This document shows positions 1 through 11,489 of a stretch of DNA of 64,000 nt, one piece after another (within the stretch, counting starts at the first letter, position 1; every line of letters starts with the position of its first letter). The notes below the pieces were generated by a model. That model did not search any database, was not told where the DNA came from, and saw nothing but the letters and a program-made list of their open reading frames with translations. The translations under genes and the position numbers were made by a program. The DNA comes from Hsuehochloa calcarea (lineage: Eukaryota > Streptophyta > Magnoliopsida > Poales > Poaceae), in contig CM070615.1 of NCBI GenBank assembly GCA_036346395.1, forward strand, positions 5,337,534 through 5,401,533, written 5' to 3'.

Positions 1-3000
1 CCATCGAACCAATACCATATTTTTGAAAATGCTACCCCTTGCGTGAAAGAATCCGGGCATGTCCATAACCGGGGACACGGCTATTTGAATAGATTTTAAC
101 ACTCTGCAGAGGTTGTACAACTTTACCCACAAGAGATAAATCACTCGTATTGTCTGCTCACACACTTCCGAGGTGTGCGACTAAGTGATTATCACAAAAC
201 CTTTACAAAGGTCCATTTTGTCTCTTGCTCGCCACTAAGGTTTCGCCCACACCCCCTCTTGTGCCTTTCCCATCCAAAATGTAACCGACTCAAAACTTCC
301 CTAATTAGTTGGCTGTGTCCACCTCATAATGGACTTGTGGTTGCACGATGTGACCTGCACTAATGGCGCACAAGGTTAAGTCCTTAGTTGGTCGCCAGAC
401 GAGACTTTCCGCTTCCCAAAGGTGCCTCACGCACCCACCTTCACCACCGCCCACAAGCCCGAGCATAAATCATTTTTGGTTCATTCCCGGCCAAATGGCA
501 ATCCCTGCCATGGCTCAACACATTTTAATTATAGTGGCCTCACACCACAATTCCTTAGTGTCATTAGTCGAATTTCATTAATTCTGTAAACATGATCGTG
601 AGTCCCTCGGATAACTAAAGCGAGACTAAGCAAATATACGCACCCAAGTTGGTAATACAATTATGTCCAACTAGTATTAACCATCCTATGGTGTTTATGG
701 ATATATGTCATTCAAGGAGACATTTCATTTTCAATTTATCAAGGAGAAATAATGGCAATTTGGTAATTATCTATTCCCAAAACCATTTCTAATAAAACTA
801 GCCATGCATGATAATTTAAAACTGTTGGACCGAAAAGGCGACTAGAGGGGGGGGTTGAATAGGAGCACGCTCACTTTTTCACAAATTATTAATTCAACAC
901 AATCTCACTCCAATAGCTATGAAGATCAATATATCAGTACAGCGGAAGACTAGTATTGAATTCAATTGAACCCCCAAAGTAAAGCAACAAAATCAACTAA
1001 GATTAAAACGGCACAATGTAATCAAGCGGTCGACCTCTCGGATCGAACGGTTTGACCGATTGCGGCGGTCGGACCGCTATTATACCGCTGGTCGGCCTGA
1101 TCCCGCTAAATCGGTCTGACCACAGGTGGGCTATCGGACCAGCCGACTCGCACGATCTCAAAAAAGAAAAAACAGCCCGATGACGAAGTTGCAATTAGGT
1201 CTAACTTTTGATTCTCAACTCTAAACTTCACGAAACTTTGCACACACCTTCTCTATGCTATTGAGGACCTATTCCAATCGAATATTATGATAATTCTTGG
1301 ATAGATCCTGGACAGTTGTCAATTGAGTAACAGAGGGTCTAAAACCGGGCAAGAACGAAAACTTGATCCTAATGCTTGTTCGTGAGTGATTGATGATCAA
1401 GATGATCCTAGATAGGTTCACACAAATCACAGCAAGCTAATTCACATGAAGAAATCAATCAAAACTTCGTGGATCAAAGAAAGCCATAAAATCACGAAAT
1501 TGAAAGTAAGAACGAAAAGAGACTTATCTCAAGCAAACCTTGCATCGATTAAATTCGTGATTACTGCTGGATTACACCCACTCCATCAAGGAACAGTGGT
1601 CAATCCAAGATCACGAAAATCACCTCAAACCATCAAAAGCCCTAGCCTCCACCTCAACTCCCCCTAAGCCAATTAGGGTTTTGAAACATCAAAGAGGCGA
1701 AAAACAGCGAGAGCAATGGTGCAGCCACCACCTCCTCCTATTTATAGTGGAGGCCTAGAACTTCTAGGGTTTGACTCTATTGGGCTCCCGTTAAGGCCCA
1801 CTAACAAACGGGTCACACACGCACGCTTCGCAAAGCGCCGTCTTTAACCTTTTGACCTAAACCGCTTCACCATGCGCCATGGATTCGTCAATAGGTCACC
1901 CTTGTCTATCTTGTGTCACGCTTGAGTCATTGACCTCACCCGGCATCGTCGATCGTTCTGGACCTCAACTCTCCTAGTCTAATTCCGATCCTCCTCGCCG
2001 TTGGCCGTCGTTGACCACCAAGCAACATGCACAACCATAGACAAACAAACACGAATTCGGGAACAAGTTCTTCACAACTTGACCCATGTTAGTCAAAACA
2101 TGCATCATGCAAACCATATGCCATGAAACCCATGACTTTGACCTAACAAATCAACATCACCACGAAGTTGGCTGATGCATAAGTGGAAATCGGTCCGACC
2201 GCTTCCTCGCGAGCTTGCCGACCGCCACTGTGGACTTAGCCGAATTTCAAGCCCTGAAATTCCGAAACCTTCTGAAAATTTAAACCGAATAGAACTTTTG
2301 CTTGGAGGCTCCAAAAATTATGAGACTAAGTGCATTGGGATCCCCTCACTTGCCTACATACTCTATTTTTGGCCCAGCTCGTTCTGACCATTCTTGGTCA
2401 CCGCCGGTCCGACCACCGCACATGGTCGGTTCGACCGATTTGGGACCGGTCGGACCGCCATGCTATGGCCGGTCGGACCGCCCCTGTCCAGAATGCCTAA
2501 ACTTTGTCGAAAACCCTGGGAAACGACAAACCATAAAAGCCATTGCCAATTGTCACATCATCCTAAAATCTGGAACATATCCCCATGATATCCACAAAAT
2601 AATATACATTTGTAAAATGGGTACAACATGATCAAAGGCCTACGACTTGCCTTCGTTGACGAGCAGCGGGTCTTCGGTCGTCGGGTCGATGAAACCTTCC
2701 AGAACGCCGGAATCTACACGTGCGAAAAGAGCATAAATAAATAAAACAACACCAAATCAACTCCAAAAATTGCAAAACCAGAACCAAATAAAAGGGGCTG
2801 ATTTTATATGAATACATAAATTTGGATCACCCAAATTGGAGTTCGGATGAGAAAGTTATGGCCGAATGAAGTTTCAAATCACATGAAATGATGAAATTAG
2901 GGTTTTTATGATTTTCTTGAATTTTTGGATTTATTTTTCTACTAAAAAACCCAGGAAAAACAGTCAGCGCCACGCGTGCGCCACGCGGGCGAAACCGTTG

Positions 3001-4144
3001 ACGCGGGCAGATTGTACTGGCGCAGTGGAGCGGCAGAGCACGGAGTCAAGGCTCGCCGCCGCCGGACGCGCTCCGGAAGGGAAAGAGCGCACCAGGACGA
3101 CGGCGGCCTGGTGAAGGTGGTGGCGGGGTTGACGGCACCGGAGAAAGGCCGGAGGCGGCGCAAATGGCGACGCGCGCAGCCTAGGGGAGAAGGGGAAAAG
3201 CGGGGAGCCAGAGGCGAGAGGGAGGAAGAGTGCGCGGGAGAAGGGGAGGGGAAAGTGGCGGAGCCGACGCGCTCCTTTAATAGGGCGGAGGGTCACGGGT
3301 GAGGGCGCGTCGCCGGGGAGGTCACGGGCGGAGGAGAGAGGGGGCGCGCGGGCTCGGGCACAGGCTTTGGGTGAGGCGCCGCTTGGGGCAGAGAGAAAGG
3401 GGTGCGAGGCCGAGGCGGGACGGCAGGCAGCAGGCGCGGCAAGACCGAGGAGGCAGGGCGGCGTAGCGCAGCGCCACGCGAGAGAGAGAGACGGAGGAGG
3501 CGGCGGGAAGAAGGAGGCGCGGTGATCGGGCGGCCGGATGGTGATCCGACGACCCAAGGAAAGAGCGACGCGGCCGACGGGGACGGATCGCGATCCGACG
3601 GCCGCAGAAGGGGACGCCGGATCGCGATCCGACGGCAGAGCGGCGACGCCGGCGTCTTGGGAGATGGGTCATGGATAAAGCTCGGCCAAGGAATTCGGCC
3701 CACAACATTGAAAGGGGATTTTCTGGGATTTTTGATTTTCAGAAATAGAAACAATTGAAAAGGCTTTTTAGAAAAGAGCAAATAGAGACCAAAAATTCTA
3801 GAAAAATTCACAGAAATTCCTTGAATTATTCTGGACTTAATAAAAATACTTTCAACTTTAATTTTTCTTTTTATTTTGCAAACAAATTAATTTTTAATTT
3901 CTGAAAAAAAAAAAAAACATTTCTAAAATCCAATAAATCCAAGGGAACACTTAAAATAATACTTTTGATTTTAAATACCAGAAAACTCAATTAAACCAAC
4001 TTTAATTTAATTTAAGTTTGATTAATTCATATTAAACTGCAAATTGATTCTGAAATTCCCAATTAAGCTTTTGGCAATTAAAAGCAAATGGTTCTCTTTT
4101 AAAATTTTGAAAATTCAAAAACTCTGAAAAAGCGGGATGCTACA
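1..4144 (-). repeat. 3' LTR of the gypsy element, 5'-truncated by the window and split by an insertion
   Basis: Bases 1-822 match 12099-12923 and bases 2597-4144 match about 12924-14174, so this is the second LTR of the pair. It ends at 4144 in CTACA, read on the minus strand as TGTAGCATCCCG, the usual start of these LTRs. A GC-rich block (about 2960-3700) is longer here than in the partner, which lacks roughly 200-300 bp of it. About 610 bp of the LTR lie outside the window. Open frames in the GC-rich block have no domain and are not genes. Confidence 0.88.
823..2596 (-). repeat. Solo LTR (long-LTR family A, probably Copia) inserted in the gypsy LTR
   Basis: The gypsy LTR is continuous in its partner copy (around 12923) but interrupted here by 1774 bp starting TGTTGG and ending CCACA, that is TG...CA ends. 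The 5-bp flanks (AAAAC and AAATA) are imperfect duplicates. The same family occurs at 34409-36386 (+), 8117-9186 (+, partial) and 63410-64000 (-, partial). Transcription sense is minus: a TATAAATA box lies on that strand at about 1739-1747. No internal domain is present, so it is a solo LTR. Assignment to Copia is inferred from the 8117 copy, which is followed in the same sense by Copia RT sequence. Confidence 0.85.
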
Positions 4145-4160
4145 AACCTACCCCTCTTAA
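4145..4160 (-). other. Polypurine tract of the gypsy element
   Basis: On the minus strand, TTAAGAGGGGTAGGTT stands directly before the TGTAGC start of the 3' LTR. This is the expected place and composition of the plus-strand primer for reverse transcription and fixes the LTR boundary at 4144/4145. Confidence 0.75.
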
Positions 4161-4189
4161 AGGGAATCTCGACCCCAAGATTCAGGCTG

Positions 4190-4929
4190 ACTAGAGAATA
4201 GGTGGGGAAACTCAACCTTCAAGTCCTCTTCTCGCTCCCAGGTGGCTTCTTCTTCGGTGTGGTTGCTCCACTGGACCTTGCAGAAACGGATGATCTTGCT
4301 TTTTGTCACTCGCTCTGCTACTTCCATGATCTTGATGGGATGCTCCTTGTAGGTGAGGTCTTCCTACAGGGCAATTACTTCCATTGGCATCTGCTCTGCT
4401 GGCACTCGCAGACACTTCTTCAATTGAGACACGTGGAAGATACTGTGCACATCTGACAGCTGAGGCGGGAGTTCCAGCTTGTAAGCAACTTCTCTTCTCC
4501 AGGCTAGGTCTGGGAAAGGTCCAATGTATCTTGGTGCAAGCTTTCCGCTTACTCTGAAGCGACGCATCCCTTTGAGAGACGACACCTTCAGGTACACATG
4601 ATCACCAGGTGCAAAGGCTAGATCTCGACGACGGTTATCTGCATAACTCTTCTGCCTGGTTTGTGCTGTCCTAAGCTTTTCTCTGATTGATCGCACTTGC
4701 TCTTCGGCTTTTTCCATAATATCTGGCCCAAACACTTGTTTTTCACCTACTTCATTCCAATACAATGGTGTTCTACATTTTCTTCCGTAGAGAGCTTCAA
4801 ATGGAGACATATGGAGACTTGACTGATAATTGTTGTTATAAGAAACTCTGCATAAGACAGTATTTGATCCCAACTGGCCTGATTTGCTAAAGCACAAGCC
4901 CTCAACATATCTTCTAGGATTTGATTCAC
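4190..4929 (-). pseudogene. Gypsy integrase C-terminal part with chromodomain-like tail (broken)
   Basis: Two overlapping minus-strand frames continue the integrase. One (4747-4929) holds the region after the catalytic core; the other (4364-4897) holds the GPF/Y-type module with YIGPFPDL, and HSIFHVSQLKKCL near its end. After a stop at 4364 the frame continues with a chromodomain-like segment: IKIMEVAERV, then VQWSNHTEEEATWE and EEDLKVEFPHLF. Family knowledge: in chromoviruses this module helps direct insertion to particular chromatin. The frameshift at about 4928 lies where the third acidic catalytic residue of integrase would be expected, so integrase is not functional. Confidence 0.82.
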
Positions 4930-6197
4930 CCTTTCTGTATGTCCATCTGTCTGGGATGATAAGCTGTACTGAAATTTAGATTAGTACCCAGAACACTATG
5001 CAACTTCTGCCAGAATCTTGAGGTGAACTGGGATCCTCGATCCGACACGATCTTCTTCGGCACTCCATGCCGACATACTATCTTTGCCATATACAATTCT
5101 GCCAGTCTATCACCAGAGTAAGTAGCCTTGACTGGGAGAAAGTGAGCAGCTTTGGTTAGACGATCTACAATTACCCAGATAGAATCATATCCTGACCTTG
5201 TCCTTGGCAAACCGGTAATAAAATCCATACCAATTTTTCCCCATTTCCATTCAGGCACTCTCAAAGGTTGCAGGAGTCCAGCAGGACTTTGATGGTCGGC
5301 TTTTACTCGCTGACATACATCACACTGAGCTACATACTCGGCAATCTCACGCTTCATGCTAGGCCACCAATACATTTCCTTAAGGTCTTGGTACATCTTC
5401 GTGCTTCCAGGGTGAATCGAGTACAAAGTTTCCTGGGCTTCCTTGAGTATCAGCTGCTTAAGCTCTTTCTGATCTGGAATACAGATTCGCTTGTCAAACC
5501 AAATGGTGCCTTGTTCATCTTCTGAAAATCTCAGGGCTTTACCCTTCTCCATGTTGCTCTTAATTTTCTTAATATTGGCATCTTCAATTTGAGCTTCCTT
5601 GATCTGATTCCGCAAAGTGGGTTGAACTTCCAGGGCAGCTAGGTAACCTTCTTCAACCAACTTTAACTTGAGCTTCTGGAACTCTTTATGTAGGGCTGGC
5701 TGACTTTCCTTGATCATCAGGGTATCGCAGTAGACTTTCCTACTCAAGGCATCTGCCACAACATTAGCTTTGCCTGGGTGGTAATGGATTCCAATATCAT
5801 AATCCTTGATTAACTCTAACCATCTTCTTTGCCTCATATTAAGATCAGCTTGAGTGAAAATGTACTTCAAGCTCTTATGGTCCGTATAGACTTCACAACG
5901 ATTACCGATGAGGTAATGACGCCATAACTTTAAGGCATGCACTACGGCAGCTAACTCCAAGTCATGAGTAGGGTAATTTACTTCATGATGCCTCAATTGA
6001 CGGGAAGCATCGGCTACTACCTTCCTCTCTTGCATCAGGACACAACCAAGTCCTTGCCGGGATGCATCATAGAAAATCTTAAAATCCTTCCGGACATCTG
6101 GCAAAATCAATACTGGAGTCGTGGTCTGACGCTTCTTTAATTCTTGGAAGCTTTGCTCACAATCTGGTGTCCAAGCAAATTTCTTTTCCTTCTTCAA
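4926..6197 (-). pseudogene. Gypsy RNase H and integrase core
   Basis: A 423-codon open stretch. The first third is RNase H-like: FKIFYDASRQGLGCVLMQ holds the first acidic residue, and TDHKSLKYIF and ADALSRK mark its end. The integrase zinc-binding HHCC part follows (HPGSTKMYQDL through CDVCQRVKA), then the catalytic core with the first Asp in MDFITGLP and the second in VSDRGSQFTSRFW. The frame breaks before the third acidic residue. In an intact element RNase H degrades the RNA template and integrase joins the cDNA to host DNA. RNase H is joined directly to the RT fragment upstream (6198-7302). This is the longest surviving open frame of the element. Confidence 0.88.
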
Positions 6198-7302
6198 TAG
6201 CTGAGTGAGGGGTCTTGCTATCTTGGAGAATCCTTCTATGAATCGGTGATAGTATCATGCCATACCAAGGAAACTTCTGACCTGAGGCACCGACTTGGGT
6301 AACTCCCAATTAAGCACATATGTAACCTTATTAGGGTTAACAGATACTCCTTCTGCAGACATGACATGTCCCAGGAAAGTAACTTCTCTCATCCAAAACT
6401 CACACTTGCTGAATGTGGCATAGAGTTGATGATCTCTAAGCTTATTCAGGACCAAACAGAGGTGCTCTTCATGCTTCACTTTTGGAATACACCAGAATAT
6501 CGTCAATAAAGACAATGACGAACTTATCCAAATATTCCATGAACACTTTATTCATCAAGTTCATAAAGTAAGCAGGGGCATTGGTCAATCCAAATGACAT
6601 GACTATGAACTCATACAGTCCATACCAGGTTGAGAAAGCTGTCTTGGGGATATCCTCTAGACAAATCTTCAACTGGTGGTATCCTGACCTCAAGTCTATC
6701 TTGGAGAACACACTGGCTCCTTTTAACTGGTCAAACAAATCATCGATCATGGGCAGAGGGTACTTGTTCTTGATGGTGACCTCATTAAGGGCATGGTAAT
6801 CCACACACATCCGTTGGGTGCCATCCTTCTTTGCAACAAAGATCACTGGGGCTCCCCATGGTGAAGAACTTGGTCGGACAAAATATTTCTCTTGCATTTC
6901 TTCAATCTGCTTCTTCAGCTCAACCAAATCATTGACAGACAATCTGTAAGGTCGCTTGAAAATAGGCGCAGTTCCTGGAACAAGATTGATGACAAACTCC
7001 AGGTCTCGGTCTGGTGGCATTCCAAGTAGGTCATCAGGAAAGACATATGAGAACTCTCTGACTACTGGCACTTCCTCCAAAGATACAACACTGGCGCTGC
7101 AGACTAAAGCTCCAGCTAGCTTCTCTGGAGAGGCTTCAAACTTTACCTTGGTTCCATCCGGACTGACCAAAGTGATGCTTCTACCACCACAATCCAAGAG
7201 GGCTTGGTGATTGGCAAGCCAATCCATTCCCAAAATCACATCAAGAGACTTGGTGTCTATGATGATAAGATTGGCAAGGAATTCTACCCCTTCTATGGTC
7301 AC
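6198..7302 (-). pseudogene. Gypsy protease end and reverse transcriptase (frameshifted)
   Basis: Minus-strand frames 6469-7302 and 6255-6515 together give the end of the aspartic protease region (DVILGMDWLANHQALLDC) and an RT domain. Visible RT motifs are KDGTQRMCVDYHALNEVT, PLPMIDDLFDQL, SKIDLRSGYHQLKI and VFIDDILVYSKSEA. The catalytic pair is FIDD here, where many relatives have YMDD or FIDD. A frameshift near 6470-6515 and a stop near 6255 break the domain. The role in an intact element is cDNA synthesis from the element's RNA. The sequence style (long protease-RT linker, VDYRALN-type motif) agrees with the chromovirus assignment. Confidence 0.88.
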
Positions 7303-8116
7303 TTTAACCGTAGGGCAACCTTAGTTCGTACTTAATTCCGAACCGGGAGATTGAACCAGCAAAACACTTTTAAGAGGCAAAACTTCCAACTGATACCTTT
7401 CAAAAAACTCCGAAACAAACGAATGCGAAGCTCCGTAATCAAACAAAACAAAGGCGAGTCTTTGAATTAACAAGGAACTTACCCAACACGACTCCGGGGC
7501 TGTCTGGTCTTCCTCCACAGTGACGTGGTTCACACGGCCTCTTCCAAAAAGCTGAGGAGTCTTGACTGGTGCAGCTGGAGTCTGAGGGGCTCCACGTCCA
7601 ACTCCTGGGGTAGGGGTCCTGGTTGGAGTGGCTCCTGCTAAATCGACAGAGAGGGACCTTGCTTCATGGGCGCTGTCGGCATAGTGCCCCAACCGATGGC
7701 GCTTATAACAGTGATCCGACGGCAGGTTGCCATTTCTTGGCGGCTGGTTGCTGGAGCTGTTGAAGTTGCGGGTCACTGGGATCTAACGGGCGAGGTGCCG
7801 CAGGGCCTCGATAGTGACAGTGGAGCAACACGAGCTCTCGGGAGCGAGGCCACGGGCATCAGCATCGCATCATCGCTCTTCTTGCGGATTCTTCCACCAC
7901 GACGGATTCTTCTATGAGCATGGCCTTGTTCATTAGGTGCCGAAAATCGTGATAGTCATTCCCAATAACTGCACCTTCAAGCTAGGTTGAGTCCTCGCTG
8001 AAGCGCCTAACGGCATCATCTGTGGCAACGCCCTCTGGGCATATCGACAACCGAGTGAATCAGCAAGGTATTCACTCACCGACATGTTGCCTTGATGCAA
8101 CTCACTAAACTCATTC
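7303..8116 (-). pseudogene. Gypsy gag C-terminus, zinc-knuckle remnant and protease start
   Basis: The minus-strand frame 7321-7776 begins in the low-complexity end of gag and contains a decayed CCHC zinc knuckle (CYKRHRLGHYADSAH: two cysteine positions lost). A proline- and threonine-rich linker follows, then the protease motif as VLFDYGASHSFVS, where a D-S/T-G-A signature would be expected. Upstream of 7776 the gag reading is scrambled by indels. Bases from about 7790 to 8116 repeat the gag stretch at about 10040-10360, and the boundary at 8116/8117 is the insertion point of an LTR. Neither nucleic-acid binding nor protease activity can survive. Confidence 0.78.
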
Positions 8117-9186
8117 TGTGGATTTCACGGGATATGTTCCATCTTAGGATGATGTGACAATTGGCAATGGCGCATTGCTTGTCGCTTCAAGGTTTTCGGC
8201 AAATACAAAGCTTATCGACATGGGCGGTCCGACCGGTCCTGCACAAGGGTCCGACTGCCCCAACCTGGCTTGGACCATGGGGCTGGGCTTATTCAACGCG
8301 ACTAAAGTGGTCAAAATAGGTCGGGCATGCACTTGGTCTCATAATTTTGGAGTCTCCAGAAGAAGTTCTATTCGCTTAATTTCCGTAGGTTTCGAATTTC
8401 AGTGGCTTGAATTTCATTTGTCCTGGCGGGTCCGACCGCTCTGCTGGAGCGTCCGATCAGTTATATGTCCGACCACCACATGGGATGGCTTCGGACTGGT
8501 TTACTTGAACTCGCCAACTTCGGCGATGTTGTTTGTTAGGTCAAAGTCATTGTATCGTGGTATATGGTTTGCATGATGTATGTTTTGACTAACATGGGTC
8601 AAGTTGTGAAGAACTTGTTCCCTAACACGGTTTGCTTGTCCGTGGGTGCAGTAGCTTGGTGGTCAACGACGGCCAACGGCGAGGAGGATCTGGACTAGAC
8701 TTGGAGTTGAGGTCCGTAACCATCAACGATGCCGCAGCGAGGTCAACGACTCAAGCATGACACAAGATGGACAAGGGTGACCTATTGGCAAATCCATAGT
8801 GCATGGGCGGCTGCTTAGGTCAAAAGGTTAAAGACGGCGCTATGTATAAAAGGTGATCCGCTTGTTAAGGCCTTAACGGAGCCCAATTGAGTCAAACCCT
8901 AGGAGTTCTAGGCCCCACTATAAATAGGAGGAGGCGGTGGCGCACCTCTTGCTTCTCACTGCTTTTCACCTCTTTTGGGAGAGGTGCACGGCTTACCTAT
9001 ATCGATACAAGAACTCATACGCCTCTTCACCTTCGCTGAGGCTCTCGCCGTGATCTTCATCATCGCCAGCACTGTGGAGGTCGAAGAAACCAGATCTCAT
9101 CCCAAGCTCCATCTGATTCAGAGACAAAGATCCTCCTGAATGATAATAGGTAATCTACATGAGCAGTCACTCGCCTGTAAATGATC
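8117..9186 (+). repeat. LTR family A, partial 5' LTR inserted in gypsy gag
   Basis: It starts TGTGGATTTCACGGGATATG at 8117, matching the start of the LTR at 34409, and stays alignable through the TATA region: TATAAATA at 8919-8926, in the CACTATAAATAGGAGG context shared with 35531. The last part (about 8990-9186) diverges from the other copies. Sense is plus, and the Copia RT fragment at 9258-10020 follows in the same orientation, so this is probably the 5' LTR of a deleted Copia element. The right-hand boundary is approximate. Confidence 0.72.
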
Positions 9187-9257
9187 CAAATCTCTACTCA
9201 TTCGCTTTTGTTTCTTTTGAACCCCGCGATATATCACATGCTTTATCCGATTCTAGT

Positions 9258-10020
9258 GGTAAATGCCATGATGAGGAGTTAGAATTTTGAAAGAAACAAA
9301 GTCTTGTAGAACCCCTAGTGGTCATAATGTTATAGGAACCCGCTGGGTGTTTAAGAATAAACAAGGTGAGGATGGTTCTGTTAGAAACAAGGCCGATTGG
9401 TAGCTCTGTGGTTTCAAATAAGTTGAGGGGTTAGATTTTGATGAGACATTGCCCCTGCTAGACTAGAAGCCATTCGATTCTCGCTTGCATTTGCCGTGAT
9501 CAAAAGGTTTTAAATTATATCGATGGATGTTAAAAGTGCCTTTTAAATGGTTTCAGATGAGGAAGTGTATGTTACAACCCCCGGTTTTGAGGATCCTAAA
9601 TATCCAAATCGCAAGCTATCTAAAGCATTGTATGGTCTTAAACAAGCCCCTAGAGCCCGGTATGATAGACTTAAGTTTCTTGCTTAAAAATAATTTTGAA
9701 ATGGGTAAAGTGGATAAAACTCTATTCATTCTTAGACGTGATGACTTCCCGCTTGCTCAAATTTATGGATGATATTATCTTTGGTGGTTCCTCTAATGCT
9801 CTTGTTTCAAATTTTTCCGACACTATGTCCGTGGAATTTGAGATGAGTATGATGGGAGAGCTTAATTACTTTTTGGGACTTCAAATCAAGCAATGCAAGG
9901 AAGGAACTTTCATCCATCGACTAAGTACACTAAAGATCTACTAAAACGCTTCAACATGGGTGACTGCAAGCCAATTTCCACTCCCATGGCAACCTCGATC
10001 GCTTTGGATCCGATGAGGAA
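9258..10020 (+). pseudogene. Copia reverse transcriptase fragment
   Basis: Reading across several frames on the plus strand gives conserved Copia RT blocks: GTRWVFKNKQGEDG near 9340, GLDFDETLPLL near 9430, SKALYGLKQAPRARYDRLKF near 9620, and FMDDIIFGGSS followed by MSMMGELNYFLGLQIKQ (9760-9900). Stops and frameshifts are frequent, for example after the KQAPR block. No integrase, RNase H or 3' LTR is found next to it, so it is an internal remnant. The FMDD-like block would be the catalytic site in an intact element. It lies inside the gypsy gag region and runs opposite to it. Confidence 0.82.
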
Positions 10021-10029
10021 GGAGAAGTC

Positions 10030-10905
10030 GTGATCAACGCGAGTACCGCAGCGATGATACATTCTCGGCTCTCGGGAGTGAGGCCGATGGGCATTATCTT
10101 ATCGCATCATCGTCCTCTTGCGGGATTCTTTCAGCTCACGACGGGATTCTTCTATGAGCATGGCCTTGTTCATTAGGTGCTGAAAATCTGCATAGTCATT
10201 CCCAATAACTTGCACCTTCAAGCCGGGTTGAGTCCTCGCCAGCGCCTAACGCATCATCTCGTGGCAACGCCCTGCTCTGGGGCATAACGGGACAACCGAG
10301 TGAATCATAAGGTATTCACTCACCGACATGTTGCCTTGCTGCAACTCACGAAACTCATTCTTCTTCATTTCCACCTTCCCATCAGGGATATGGGAGTGGC
10401 AGAAAGCTCTTGAAAATTCAGCCTAAGTGATGCTCTCAAGGCTTCCATGGGCGGCACAGTAGTTCTCCCACCATTCTGCGGCAGTACCTTCAAGCTGGTG
10501 GGTGGCATACAGAACCTTCTCGCGATCATCACAACAGGTGATAGCGAGCTTCTTCTCCATGGAGCGCAGCCAATCATCTGCGTCCAAGGGCTCAGAGGAG
10601 TTAGAGAAAGTGGGCGGATGGGTCCTCAAAAACTCTGCCAGCCTGGACTGAGGAAAAGCTGGGGGTGGAGGTGGCAGTGGCGTGGCAGCTGCTTGGCTAT
10701 TCTGATTCATCATTGCGAGCAGGGCAGCAGCGGTTCCGATTCTGCTGATTCACCATCTGAGTCATGTTCTGCATCATGGAGCCCATTAGCTGAGTCTGGG
10801 CTGCCATGAACTGACTCAAACCCTGATCTGCACTGGCGCCCTGGGAAGACAGTGCATTGGCGCTCGGGGTATCATCCTGGTTGCGGAGTTGCGGGTCTGA
10901 ACCAT
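10030..10905 (-). pseudogene. Gypsy gag N-terminal and core region (frameshifted)
   Basis: The probable gag start is the ATG at 10905-10903 on the minus strand, giving MVQTRNSATRM, a start typical of plant chromovirus gag. A Gln/Met-rich stretch follows (QTQLMGSMMQNMTQM), then a frameshift, then the capsid-like core at 10423-10713 with FLRTHPPTFSNSSEPLDADD, WLRSMEKKL and LEGTAAEWWENY. A stop follows near 10422. The continuation (about 10040-10420) carries NEFRELQQGNMSVSEYL-type sequence and is duplicated at 7790-8116. In an intact element this protein builds the particle in which reverse transcription occurs. Confidence 0.82.
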
Positions 10906-11471
10906 CTGCAACAAAGCTTCCCGGGTTTAATAGACGAGAAGAAGAAAGTAATTTAGATGAGAGGTCAAAGCATTAAGATGAGTAAGAAACAAGGGGGATA
11001 GATGGATCAACCTAATGCGGACAAAGTTGGTTTAACCCAACGAATAGATAGCCGGAAAGCTATCAAGAAGCAAACAAAAAGGGACACTCAAGCACAAAAG
11101 CCCTATTACGCGGACTAAACGATACTAAAACTAGGGAGAGCAACCACCAATCTAACTTTTATGGAGGGTCAACTAGGATCAGACGGCGGTTCTTGAACTT
11201 CCAAAGCTTCCATTGCTTGATCTTGAAGGGTTCGATCCTAGGGATAATCCAGAGATGAGGGAGTCAATTTAAATTTGGAAAACCAAGTTTCAGAAAAGAT
11301 AAGATGAAAGAACTCAAGAATGATATAAGAGGGTAAGATAAGAAAAGAATAGAATAAGATAAGAAAAGAATATCTAGTCAAATTGATTGCTTAGTTTAGT
11401 TTAGAAAATATCTTTTGAATTTTTGACTAAGATGACCAATCTAACTAAAGGTTTCGTCCTATAGTAGATAT

Positions 11472-11484
11472 GGCTCTAATCCCA
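11472..11484 (-). other. Primer-binding site of the gypsy element (diverged initiator-Met type)
   Basis: The minus strand reads TGGGATTAGAGCC, five bases from the LTR end (11490). This resembles TGGTATCAGAGCC, the complement of the 3' end of initiator tRNA-Met used by many plant retrotransposons, with two substitutions. Its place defines the inner edge of the 5' LTR. Confidence 0.68.
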
Positions 11485-11489
11485 TCTCT

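Noticed and set aside
2908..3811. Long overlapping open frames on both strands (up to 197 codons) in GC-rich DNA
   Set aside because: They lie inside the gypsy LTR, have no domain, use Arg/Pro/Ser-rich composition, and are broken in the partner LTR.
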